NCBI RefSeq assembly: GCF_001514215.1
Contig: NZ_KQ948852.1
Coordinates: 586,439 to 650,438 of the forward strand
Direction: 5' to 3'
Origin: Streptomyces bungoensis
Lineage (GTDB): Bacteria > Actinomycetota > Actinomycetes > Streptomycetales > Streptomycetaceae
DNA: 64,000 nucleotides
The notes beneath the pieces are model-generated. The model made no database searches. It saw nothing but the letters and a program-made list of their open reading frames with translations, and was not told the origin of the DNA. Below are positions 17,285 through 25,096 of this stretch, piece by piece. Each line of letters begins with the position of its first letter. The stretch's first letter is position 1. Made by a program: the position numbers and the translations under genes.

Positions 17285-18727
17285 GTGACTTCTGCGCCCG
17301 CCAAGCCCCGCATCCCCAACGTCCTCGCCGGACGCTACGCCTCGCCCGAGCTCGCCACGCTCTGGTCGCCCGAGCAGAAGGTGAAGCTGGAGCGGCAGCT
17401 CTGGCTCGCCGTGCTGCGGGCCCAGAAGGACCTCGGCATCGAGGTGCCGGACGAGGCCATCGCCGACTACGAGCGGGTCCTCGACACCGTCGACCTGGCC
17501 TCGATCGCCGAGCGCGAGAAGGTCACCCGGCACGACGTGAAGGCGCGGATCGAGGAGTTCAACGACCTCGCCGGGCACGAGCACGTGCACAAGGGCATGA
17601 CCTCCCGCGACCTCACCGAGAACGTCGAGCAGCTGCAGATCCGGCTGTCGCTGGAGCTGGTGCGCGACCGCACGGTGGCCGTACTGGCGCGGCTGGGCCG
17701 GCTCGCGGGCGAGTACGCCGAGCTGGTCATGGCCGGCCGCTCGCACAACGTCGCCGCGCAGGCCACCACCCTCGGCAAGCGCTTCGCGACCGCCGCCGAC
17801 GAGCTGCTGGTGGCGTACGGCCGGGTCGAGGAGCTGCTGGACCGCTACCCGCTGCGCGGCATCAAGGGTCCGGTGGGCACGGCGCAGGACATGCTGGACC
17901 TGCTCGGCGGGGACGCGTCCCGGCTCGCCGAGCTGGAGGACCGCATCGCGCGGCACCTGGGCTTCTCGCAGGCGTTCACCTCGGTCGGCCAGGTCTACCC
18001 GCGCTCGCTGGACTACGAGGTCGTCACCGCGCTGGTGCAGCTGGCGGCGGCGCCGTCCTCGCTGGCCAAGACGATCCGGCTGATGGCCGGGCACGAGCTG
18101 GTCACCGAGGGCTTCAAGCCGGGCCAGGTGGGCTCCTCGGCGATGCCGCACAAGATGAACACCCGCTCCTGCGAGCGCGTCAACGGCCTCATGGTCATCC
18201 TGCGCGGGTACGCCTCCATGACCGGCGAGCTGGCGGGCGACCAGTGGAACGAGGGCGACGTGTCCTGCTCGGTGGTGCGCCGGGTCGCGCTGCCCGACGC
18301 GTTCTTCGCGCTGGACGGCCTGCTGGAGACGTTCCTGACGGTGCTCGACGAGTTCGGCGCGTTCCCGGCCGTCGTCGCCCGCGAGCTGGACCGGTACCTG
18401 CCGTTCCTCGCCACGACCAAGGTGCTCATGGGCGCCGTGCGGGCGGGTGTGGGCCGTGAGGTCGCGCACGAGGCGATCAAGGAGAACGCCGTCGCCACCG
18501 CGCTCGCGATGCGCGAGCAGGGCGCCGAGCGCAACGACCTGCTCGACAAGCTGGCCGCCGACGAGCGCCTCCCGCTCGACCGCGAGCAGCTGGCGGCCCT
18601 GATGGCGGACAAGCTGTCCTTCACCGGCGCGGCCGCGGGCCAGGTCGGTGCGGTCGCCGGCCGGATCGAGGAGATCGTCAAGCAGCGCCCGGAGGCCGCC
18701 GGCTACACCCCCGGAGCGATCCTCTGA
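17285..18727 (+). CDS. purB: Adenylosuccinate lyase
   Basis: A 480-residue fumarase-superfamily lyase acting twice in purine synthesis: SAICAR to AICAR, and adenylosuccinate to AMP. The signature loop GSSAMPHKMN is intact (about residues 283-292), together with the HKGMTSRDLTEN and MAGRSHNVAAQATT regions carrying catalytic histidines. The frame is open far upstream, but homology begins at the GTG at 17285, which also sits exactly 8 nt after a TAGACT hexamer. The stop overlaps the probable mug start. Confidence 0.96.
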   Translation: MTSAPAKPRIPNVLAGRYASPELATLWSPEQKVKLERQLWLAVLRAQKDLGIEVPDEAIADYERVLDTVDLASIAEREKVTRHDVKARIEEFNDLAGHEHVHKGMTSRDLTENVEQLQIRLSLELVRDRTVAVLARLGRLAGEYAELVMAGRSHNVAAQATTLGKRFATAADELLVAYGRVEELLDRYPLRGIKGPVGTAQDMLDLLGGDASRLAELEDRIARHLGFSQAFTSVGQVYPRSLDYEVVTALVQLAAAPSSLAKTIRLMAGHELVTEGFKPGQVGSSAMPHKMNTRSCERVNGLMVILRGYASMTGELAGDQWNEGDVSCSVVRRVALPDAFFALDGLLETFLTVLDEFGAFPAVVARELDRYLPFLATTKVLMGAVRAGVGREVAHEAIKENAVATALAMREQGAERNDLLDKLAADERLPLDREQLAALMADKLSFTGAAAGQVGAVAGRIEEIVKQRPEAAGYTPGAIL

Positions 18728-19269
18728 CCCGCTTCACCAAGGCCGACCTGGAGGCCGCCCGCGACCGGCTCGTCCCGGACGTCATCGCGGACGGTCTCCA
18801 GGTGCTGTTCAGCGGCATCAACCCCGGTCTGCTGACGGCGGCCACGGGCCACCACTTCGCGCGGCCGGGCAACCGGTTCTGGCCGGTGCTGCACCTGTCC
18901 GGCTTCACCCCGAGGCTGCTGAAGCCCGCGGAGCAGCACGAGCTGCTCGCCTACGGCCTGGGCATCACGAACGTGGTGGCGCGGGCCACCGCGCGGGCCG
19001 ACGAGCTGACCGCCGAGGAGTACCTCGAGGGCGGGCGGCTGCTGGCGGCCAAGGTGGCGCTGCGGCGGCCGAGGTGGCTGGCGGTGGTCGGGGTGACCGC
19101 GTACCGGACCGCGTTCGGGGACCGCAGGGCGCAAGTGGGGCCGCAGGAACGGGTCATCGGGGAGAGCCGGGTGTGGGTGCTGCCCAACCCCAGCGGTCTG
19201 AACGCGCACTGGACGGCGGCGACGATGGCGGAGGAGTTCGCCCGGCTGCGGGAAGCGGCGCTCACGTAG
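18724..19269 (+). CDS. mug: G/U mismatch-specific DNA glycosylase
   Basis: Base-excision repair enzyme (181 aa from CTG) removing uracil or ethenocytosine from mismatches. Conserved GINPGL with the catalytic Asn, HHFARPGNRFWPVL and the signature NPSGLNAHW are present. The conserved N-terminus LTRFTKADLEAARDRLVPD lies upstream of the first standard start (GTG at 18802). The only candidate giving full length is CTG at 18724, overlapping the purB stop as CTGA with GGAG 7 nt upstream. Starting at GTG 18802 would remove 26 conserved residues. Probably a rare CTG start and coupled to purB. Confidence 0.88.
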   Translation: MTRFTKADLEAARDRLVPDVIADGLQVLFSGINPGLLTAATGHHFARPGNRFWPVLHLSGFTPRLLKPAEQHELLAYGLGITNVVARATARADELTAEEYLEGGRLLAAKVALRRPRWLAVVGVTAYRTAFGDRRAQVGPQERVIGESRVWVLPNPSGLNAHWTAATMAEEFARLREAALT

Positions 19270-19301
19270 AGCGTTCCGGCTGGAGCGGGTCGCGCTCGCG
19301 C

Positions 19302-19739
19302 TCAGGGCGGGTCCGTGGAGGTGACCACCGCCAGCAACTGGAAGGGCAGTTCGCCGTCCCACTGGGACACGCCCAGGGCTATCCAGCGGTCCGCGGCCCG
19401 CCACACCTGCACGTCCGGGACGTGCGAGGCGAGCGTGCCCCAGGGCTCCGGTATCTCCTCCCCCGCCATCGTGCGCAGGAACACCCCGGCCAGGCCGAAC
19501 GCGGCCGCCGGCCCCCATCGCTCGGCCAGCCGCTCCCCCAGCGCGTCCCGATCGGCCTCGAACTGCGCCTCCGTCTCCTCCCGCTCGGTGCCGTCGTCCT
19601 CGTGGAAGTCGCCGCTGGTCTCCAGCGCGGCCGTCAGGTAGCCGGGCCCGCCCGTGCCGACGTCCGTCCTGCCGTGCTCCGCCGGCAACTCGCGGGCGCA
19701 AAGCCGGTCGATCACGGCAAGACAGTTCGCGATGTCCAT
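19302..19739 (-). CDS. Conserved hypothetical protein
   Basis: An acidic, soluble protein of about 145 residues with no motif I can assign. Features: a highly acidic stretch (DFHEDDGTEREETEAQFEAD, about 43-62) and a C-terminal segment WIALGVSQWDGELPFQLLAVV rich in aromatic and hydrophobic residues. Related proteins occur across Streptomyces. The start is uncertain: ATG at 19739 is preferred, but the frame extends to a TTG at 19769. It is convergent with mug. Confidence 0.7.
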   Translation of the reverse strand: MDIANCLAVIDRLCARELPAEHGRTDVGTGGPGYLTAALETSGDFHEDDGTEREETEAQFEADRDALGERLAERWGPAAAFGLAGVFLRTMAGEEIPEPWGTLASHVPDVQVWRAADRWIALGVSQWDGELPFQLLAVVTSTDPP

Positions 19740-19951
19740 GTGATCCAGTAAAGCGGGACCCACTGACAATTGGCGGCCCGTCAGGCGCCCTTTCGCGGCA
19801 GGGCCCGCGCACCCGCGAGCAGGCCCGCCGCCGCGCCGCCCGGCTCCCCGGTGCCGGCCGCCGCCGGGGATCCCGCCCGTCCGGCGCTCGCCGGGGTGGC
19901 GCGGGCCGAGTACGATCCGCCCAACACGCCCGCGAGCTGGGAGGACGGACC

Positions 19952-21109
19952 GTGGGGCAGCTGACCGGTGGCGATCCCTCGCTGCTGCGGAGGATCAACT
20001 CGGCGGTGGTGCTGCACGCGCTGCGTGCCACGGACTGCGCGACGCTCACCGAGATCACCCGGGTCACCGGACTGTCCCGGCCGACCGTCGAGGGGGTCGT
20101 GGAAGGGCTCATCGAGGCCGGGCTCGTGGTGGAGAAGGCCGCCGAGGAGGGCACCGCACGCCGTCAGGGCCGGCCCGCCCGCCGGTTCCGGTTCCGGGCG
20201 GAGGCCGGGCACCTGCTCGGTCTGGAGATCGGCGCGCACCGGGTGGCCGCGCTGCTGTCCGACCTGGACGGCCGGGTGCTGGGCGCGCAGGCAAAGGAGG
20301 TCGACGAGACCGCACCGGCGGACGAGCGGCTGGACCGGCTGCGCGGCGCGGTCGCGGAACTGCTGCGCCGGGCCGGGATCGCGCGCGACTCCCTGCGGGC
20401 GGTCGGGGTGGGGACGCCGGGCATCGTGGAGGCCGACGGAACGGTCCGGCTGGGCACCGCGCTGCCGGAGTGGACCGGCCTGCGCCTCGGGGAACGGCTC
20501 AGCCGCTCCTTCAAGTGCCCGGTGCTGGTGGAGAACGACGCCAACGCGGCGGCCGTCGCCGAGCACTGGAAGGGCGCGGCGACGGAGACCGACGACGTGG
20601 TGTTCGTGCTGGCCGGGCTCAGCCCGGGCGCGGGTGCGCTGATCGGCGGGCGGCTGCACCGGGGGTACGGCGGGGCGGCCGGCGAGATCGGCGCGCTGCA
20701 CCTGCTGGGCCGGGAGGCGACACCGGAGACGCTGCTGTCCACCACCGACGAGCCGCTGCACCCGCTGGACGAGCAGGCCGTCGCCGAGGTGTTCGCGCTC
20801 GCCCGGGAGGGCGACCAGCGGGCCCGGGCGGCCGTCGAGCGGTTCATCCAGCGACTCGTCCACGACGTGGCCGCGCTGGTGCTCGCGCTCGATCCGGAGC
20901 TGGTCGTGATCGGCGGCTGGGCGGCCGGGCTGGACGGCGTGCTGGAGCCGCTGCGCCGCGAACTCGCCCGCTACTGCCTCCGGCCGCCCCGCGTCGCGCT
21001 GTCCCTGCTCGGTGAGGCGGCCGTGCCGACCGGCGCGCTCCGGCTGGCCCTCGACCACGTGGAGGAGCAACTCTTCGCGGTGGAGGGCACGGTGACGGCA
21101 CGCCGCTGA
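19952..21109 (+). CDS. ROK-family transcriptional regulator
   Basis: A 385-residue protein with an N-terminal winged-helix HTH (about residues 10-75; TLTEITRVTGLSRPTVEGVV) and a C-terminal ROK sugar-kinase-like domain (about 85-375: GVGTPGIVEADGTV, VLVENDANAAAVAEHW). The ROK zinc motif CxCGxxGCxE is absent; the matching segment GAAGEIGALHLLGRE has no cysteine, so it is a sugar-sensing repressor rather than a kinase, possibly with altered ligand response. GTG start at 19952 has GGAGGA upstream. No sugar operon is adjacent, so its targets lie elsewhere or are autoregulatory. Confidence 0.9.
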   Translation: MGQLTGGDPSLLRRINSAVVLHALRATDCATLTEITRVTGLSRPTVEGVVEGLIEAGLVVEKAAEEGTARRQGRPARRFRFRAEAGHLLGLEIGAHRVAALLSDLDGRVLGAQAKEVDETAPADERLDRLRGAVAELLRRAGIARDSLRAVGVGTPGIVEADGTVRLGTALPEWTGLRLGERLSRSFKCPVLVENDANAAAVAEHWKGAATETDDVVFVLAGLSPGAGALIGGRLHRGYGGAAGEIGALHLLGREATPETLLSTTDEPLHPLDEQAVAEVFALAREGDQRARAAVERFIQRLVHDVAALVLALDPELVVIGGWAAGLDGVLEPLRRELARYCLRPPRVALSLLGEAAVPTGALRLALDHVEEQLFAVEGTVTARR

Positions 21110-21411
21110 GCGGGCCGGCCCCGGCGACCACCCGCGCCGGTGCGCCGCCGCGGACGGGGTGCACACCGACGCGGCCCGTCCGGCGCCTGCCACCGCCGGC
21201 CTGCCCTGCCCGGCCGCTGCTTCCCCGCGCAACCGGTCACGGAGGCCGGGTACCGCCTGAACGGCGGGGTCGAGAAAGGGCGGTGCCGCGCGGCCGGCCG
21301 GGACGGCGAAGGGGTGCAGGACCGGGCAGGGGTGGACCGAGTCAGCCGGGCCGGGGCCGAAACACCTCGCGCCCCGGTGGAGTTCCCGGGGCGCGGTGGG
21401 GCGGGGCGGGT
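21110..21411. other. 302-bp gap without a recognisable gene
   Basis: Convergent gap between the ROK and GntR genes. Short open frames are compositional; no strong hairpin or repeat was seen. Confidence 0.5.
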
Positions 21412-22173
21412 TCAGGACGCCCGCTGCTCCGGATCGTGGTGTATCTCCACGTCGGGTGAGTCGCCGAAGGTGAGGCGGCAGGTGTCCGCGCGGTAGGTGG
21501 CCACGGAGAGGGCGGCGGTGCGGCCCTCGGCGTGGAAGCGGGTGGTGACGACCAGGACGGGGGCGCCGGGCAGCCGGTCGAGGTCCTTCGCGTCGTCCGC
21601 GCGGGCCGAACCCAGCTCGACGGCGCGGTCCTGGCCCTCCAGGTCCAGGCGCTGCAGTTCACGCAGCACCGCACGCGCGCGTGCCGGGCCGTTCGGGGCG
21701 TCGATCGCGGTGAGGTCCGGCACGGAGGCGGCCGGGACGTAGAGCAGTTCGGTGGCGACGAGCTGGCCGTGGGACGTCCGGGAGCGGCGCACCGTGTGCA
21801 CGGTCTCACCGGCGCCGGTCTCCAGGGCGGCGGCGACGGCCGCGGGCGGCGCGGCCTGGACGCAGTCCACGAGCTGCCAGGCGTCGTCGGCGGCCCCCGG
21901 CCAGACGTGCCGGCGGGTGCCGACGGCCACGCCCACGCGCGGCGGCGCGACGGTCGTGCCGACGCCGCGGCGGCGCTGCAGCCGGCCCTCCAGTTCGAGC
22001 TGTTCGAGGGCCTGGCGGAGCGTGGCCCGGGCCACCCCGAAGCGGGCGGCGAGATCGCGCTCGTTGGGCAGGATCTCACCGACCGAGAACTCGGAGTCCA
22101 GTGCCTCACTGAGCACGGTCTTGAGATGCCAGTACTTCGGTTCCGGCACCGATTCCAGCTGCGTGGTCCCCAC
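21412..22173 (-). CDS. GntR-family (HutC/UTRA) transcriptional regulator
   Basis: A 253-residue regulator. GntR winged helix at about residues 10-75 (LPNERDLAARFGVARATLRQ, then LEGRLQRRRGVGT), followed by a UTRA-type ligand-binding domain to the C-terminus. UTRA proteins sense sugars, amino acids or related small molecules. GTG at 22173 is chosen because GGAGGA lies 5 nt upstream; the frame runs on to 22239 but without a ribosome site. Not DasR: the ligand domain is dissimilar. An unusually AT-rich stretch (22203-22252) just upstream probably holds the promoter and operator. Confidence 0.88.
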   Translation of the reverse strand: MGTTQLESVPEPKYWHLKTVLSEALDSEFSVGEILPNERDLAARFGVARATLRQALEQLELEGRLQRRRGVGTTVAPPRVGVAVGTRRHVWPGAADDAWQLVDCVQAAPPAAVAAALETGAGETVHTVRRSRTSHGQLVATELLYVPAASVPDLTAIDAPNGPARARAVLRELQRLDLEGQDRAVELGSARADDAKDLDRLPGAPVLVVTTRFHAEGRTAALSVATYRADTCRLTFGDSPDVEIHHDPEQRAS

Positions 22174-22202
22174 CCTGTCCTCCGCATGAGCCGTGGTCCG
22201 GC

Positions 22203-22252
22203 GGTTTTTGGCGCCCTTGTTTATTAAAGGTTGTTGCACTTATACGCGACCA
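22203..22252. promoter_or_regulatory. AT-rich promoter/operator region of the GntR gene
   Basis: Contains TTTATTAAAGG and TTGTTGCACTTATAC, a sharp local drop in GC, between the divergent GntR and reductase genes. Candidate promoter and autoregulatory operator; no clear perfect dyad. Confidence 0.4.
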
Positions 22253-22416
22253 TAGGACGGCCGTACCCCTTGGTCAAGACCAATCCCCGGTCCCCGGCCG
22301 GTGACCGGGGCCCTGCCGACACACCCCGGGGCGGCCGGGCGGAATGGGCTCGTCCAGGGACGGACCGGAACACAATGTCGGCGGACCGCCGGCGGCCGGG
22401 GTCCGGGAGGTGACCG

Positions 22417-23070
22417 ATGCGGTACGCGGTGCCGGGCACGGGCGAGGTGGGCCGCACGCTGGCGGGCAGGCTCGTCGAGCTGGGGTACGAGGTGACCCTC
22501 GGTGCGCGCGCGAAGGACAACCCGGTGGCCCGGGAGTGGGCCACGGTCGCGGGCGGGCGGGCGCACGCGGGGACGTTCGCGGAGGCGGCCGCCGCGGCCG
22601 ACGTGGTCGTGAACGCGGTGGGCGGCCGGGTGGCCCTCGCGGCGCTGCGGGCGGCGGGTGCGGAGAACCTGGACGGCAAGGTCCTGGTGGACGTCTCCAA
22701 CCCGCTGGCGGTCGAGGAGGGCGAGGTGCGCCTGGACCCGGTGGAGTCCGACAGCGTGGGCGAGCGGATCCAGCGGGAGTTCCCGCACGCGCGCGTGGTG
22801 AAGACGCTGAACACCGTCAACTGCAGGGTGATGGTGGATCCGGGCCGGGTGCCGGGCGAGCACAACCTGTTCGTGTGCGGCGAGGACGACGGCGCCAAGG
22901 ACCAGGTGCGCGAGCTGCTCGGCGAGTTCGGCTGGCCGGCGGAGCGCGTGCTGGACCTGGGCGGCATCCGCGCGGCGCGGGCCGTGGAGATGCTGCTGCC
23001 GCTGTGGATCACCCTCTTCGGGCGGTTCGGGCACGCGGACTTCAACGTCGAGGTGCGCCGCGCGCGTTAG
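22417..23070 (+). CDS. NADPH-dependent F420 reductase-like protein
   Basis: A 217-residue Rossmann-fold protein. The dinucleotide motif GTGEVGRTLAGRL (about residues 8-20) is followed by LGARAKDNP, suiting NADP binding, and VLVDVSNPLA. It resembles the F420:NADP oxidoreductase (NpdG)/NADP_oxid_F420 family that supplies reduced F420, consistent with the F420-dependent oxidoreductase at 12415, though members of this family also reduce other substrates. GGGAGGTGACCG precedes the ATG. Divergent from the GntR regulator, which might control it. Confidence 0.82.
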   Translation: MRYAVPGTGEVGRTLAGRLVELGYEVTLGARAKDNPVAREWATVAGGRAHAGTFAEAAAAADVVVNAVGGRVALAALRAAGAENLDGKVLVDVSNPLAVEEGEVRLDPVESDSVGERIQREFPHARVVKTLNTVNCRVMVDPGRVPGEHNLFVCGEDDGAKDQVRELLGEFGWPAERVLDLGGIRAARAVEMLLPLWITLFGRFGHADFNVEVRRAR

Positions 23071-23190
23071 CGGGGCGCACGGGGACCGGGCGGCGGTGAC
23101 CCGCGAACCGGCCGGGGGCTACCGACGGGTAGTAATTGCTGACAAGCTGTCTACGGCGTCCGTCGGCACCCCCAGACGAGGAGCACCCCC

Positions 23191-24021
23191 ATGTCCGCCA
23201 CCGTCTCCTTCCCGGTCCCCACCGCGCACGGCCCGCGGGACGTGACCGTGTCCTACGCGCGCGTGGGGCGCGGTGAACCGCTGGTCCTGCTGCACGGCAT
23301 CGGCCACCACCGGCAGGCGTGGGACCCGGTGGTGGACATCCTCGCCACGGAGCGCGAGGTGATCGTCCCGGATCTGCCGGGCTTCGGCGCGTCCCCGGGC
23401 CTGCCGGCCGGCCTGTCCTACGACCTGGCCACGACCGACTCCGTGCTCGGCGCCCTGTTCGAGGCGCTGGACCTGGACCGCCCGCACGTGGCCGGCAACT
23501 CCCTGGGCGGCCTGCTGGCCCTGGAGCTGGGCCGCGAGAGGCGCGTGCGGTCCGTCACCGCCCTGTCGCCGGCTGGCTTCTGGAGCGAGGCCGAGCGGCG
23601 CTACGCCTTCGCGGTGCTGCTCGCCATGCGGGGCATCTCCCAGCGGCTCCCGCTGCCCCTGGTGGAGCGGCTGTCCCGCAGCGCGGCCGGCCGCACGGCG
23701 CTGACCAGCACCATCTACGGCCGCCCCGCCCGGCGTTCACCCGAGGCCGTGGTCGCCGAGACGCTCGCGCTCGCGGGGGCCACCGGCTTCGAGGCGACCC
23801 TGCGGGCGGGCACCACCGTCCGGTTCACCGACGGCCTCGCGGGCCTGCCGGTCACCGTGGCCTGGGGCACCCGGGACCGGCTCCTGGTGCGCCGCCAGGG
23901 CGTGCGCGCCAAGACGATGATCCCGCACGCCCGGCTGGTGCGGCTCCCCGGGTGCGGGCACTGCCCGATGAACGACGACCCGGCGCTGGTCGCGCGCGTC
24001 ATCCTCGACGGCAGCCGCTGA
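23191..24021 (+). CDS. Alpha/beta hydrolase
   Basis: A 276-residue hydrolase with a classical triad: nucleophile elbow GNSLGG (about residues 98-103), acid in WGTRDRLL, histidine in PGCGHCPMND. Oxyanion HGIG is at about 36-39. No signal peptide. GAGGAG precedes the ATG. The last ~285 bp are overlapped on the opposite strand by the extended frame of the DMT transporter. Confidence 0.9.
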   Translation: MSATVSFPVPTAHGPRDVTVSYARVGRGEPLVLLHGIGHHRQAWDPVVDILATEREVIVPDLPGFGASPGLPAGLSYDLATTDSVLGALFEALDLDRPHVAGNSLGGLLALELGRERRVRSVTALSPAGFWSEAERRYAFAVLLAMRGISQRLPLPLVERLSRSAAGRTALTSTIYGRPARRSPEAVVAETLALAGATGFEATLRAGTTVRFTDGLAGLPVTVAWGTRDRLLVRRQGVRAKTMIPHARLVRLPGCGHCPMNDDPALVARVILDGSR

Positions 24022-24897
24022 CCCGCGTCCGCGGAGCGCACCGGAGCCCAGGGCGACCCCGGCGCCCACCAGGGCGCTGCCCGCGGCCTGCGCGAGCCCG
24101 TAGGTGCCCGTGCCGACGAGCGGGGCGGTGCAGGCGGCGGCCACCGGGATGAGCCCGGAGAAGAGCGTGGCGCGCTCAGCGCCGAGCCGCTGCATCCCCC
24201 GGTACCAGCAGACGAAGCCGACGACGGTGACGACCGCGGCCTGCCACAGCAGCGCGGCGGTCTCGGTGGCGCCGGGGCGGCGCAGCCAGGCACCGCCGTC
24301 GAGGAGGGCGCCGGTGAGCGCGGACTCGGCCGCGGCGACGCCGCACACCACGGCGGACAGCAGCCGCGGCCCGAGCGGGCGCAGCACGGGCGCGGCGAGG
24401 ACCGCGAACCCCACCTCGCCGCCCAGCGCGCAGGCCGAGAGGGCGAGGCCGGGCCCGTCCGTACGACCCCAGCCCTGCACGGTGAACGCGCCGGCGGCGA
24501 CGAGCAGCGCGCCCCGCAGCACCGCGCGCTGCGGACGGCGCCCGTCCAGGACCGGGACGAGCACGGCCACCACGACCGGCGCGCAGCCCACGAACACCCC
24601 CGGGACGGCGGGCTCGGCGCTGCGTTCGGCGGCGAGGACGGCCAGGTTGAAGCCGACCATGCCGACGGCCGCGAGCAGGGCCAGGCGGGCCCACTGGCGG
24701 GGTCCGAGCCCGCGCAGCCGCCGGCCCGCGTCCCGCCCGGCGAGCGGGGCGAGGAGCAGGCAGGCCAGTCCGTAGCGCAGGAACTGGCCGCCGGCGTAGG
24801 GGTAGTGGCCCAGGACGCTGTTGGCGGTGAAGGATGCGCCGACGAGCACGCAGGCGAGCGCGGCCATGAAGGCGCCGTGGTGGGTGGCGGCGTTCAC
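23737..24897 (-). CDS. EamA/DMT-family transporter with read-through C-terminal extension
   Basis: A 386-residue frame. Residues 1-290 form a typical ten-helix drug/metabolite transporter (two EamA repeats, e.g. FMAALACVLVGASFTANSVL, VGMVGFNLAVLAAE). Such proteins normally end near 290-310 residues, which here would be close to 24025. Instead the frame continues about 95 residues of charged, Pro/Gly/Arg/His-rich sequence antisense to the alpha/beta hydrolase gene. The natural stop was probably lost by mutation or a small indel. GTG start at 24897 overlaps the TGA of a small upstream ORF (GTGA). Divergent from a MocR regulator that may control it. Confidence 0.8.
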   Translation of the reverse strand: MNAATHHGAFMAALACVLVGASFTANSVLGHYPYAGGQFLRYGLACLLLAPLAGRDAGRRLRGLGPRQWARLALLAAVGMVGFNLAVLAAERSAEPAVPGVFVGCAPVVVAVLVPVLDGRRPQRAVLRGALLVAAGAFTVQGWGRTDGPGLALSACALGGEVGFAVLAAPVLRPLGPRLLSAVVCGVAAAESALTGALLDGGAWLRRPGATETAALLWQAAVVTVVGFVCWYRGMQRLGAERATLFSGLIPVAAACTAPLVGTGTYGLAQAAGSALVGAGVALGSGALRGRGSAAAVEDDARDQRRVVVHRAVPAPGEPHQPGVRDHRLGAHALAAHQEPVPGAPGHGDRQAREAVGEPDGGARPQGRLEAGGPRERERLGDHGLG

Positions 24898-25049
24898 GCG
24901 GGTGTGCGGGTGTCGGTGCGGGCGGTGGCAGCGGCTGGGGCCGGAGCCGTGTCAACGGCTCCGGCCGTGGCTGAGGCTGTGGTCGTGGCTGAGGCTGTGG
25001 TCGTGGCTGAGGCTGTGGTCGTGGCTGAGGCTGTGGTCGTGGCGTTCAT
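24894..25049 (-). CDS. Small ORF encoding TTTASA repeats, coupled to the DMT gene
   Basis: A 51-residue frame starting MNATTTASATTTASA: four copies of a six-residue Thr/Ala/Ser repeat encoded by the 18-bp DNA repeat, then a Pro/Ala/Thr segment ending TRTPA. Its TGA overlaps the GTG start of the DMT transporter. It may be a leader peptide, or the true N-terminus of the transporter separated by a frameshift; joining the two frames would give TRTPA-NAATHHGAF. Coding status is uncertain. Confidence 0.4.
   Translation of the reverse strand: MNATTTASATTTASATTTASATTTASATAGAVDTAPAPAAATARTDTRTPA
24967..25038. repeat. Four exact copies of an 18-bp tandem repeat
   Basis: gtggctgaggctgtggtc repeated four times without change, plus partial copies at each end. 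Being a multiple of three it keeps an open frame (TTTASA on the minus strand). Exact identity suggests recent expansion and likely length variation among strains. Confidence 0.9.
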
Positions 25050-25096
25050 GACGGCGACGGTAGGAAGGCGAGCGGTCCGGTTTAAGGTCCACTTCC

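Noticed and set aside
15419..18727. 1102-residue protein in the purB frame
   Set aside because: The upstream 620 codons are shadow sequence over the CNNM and SGNH genes; homology starts at GTG 17285.
21412..22173. DasR (GlcNAc regulator) identity for the GntR gene
   Set aside because: Only the HTH region is alike; the ligand domain and the VP/PKY N-terminus context differ, and no chitin or PTS genes are adjacent.
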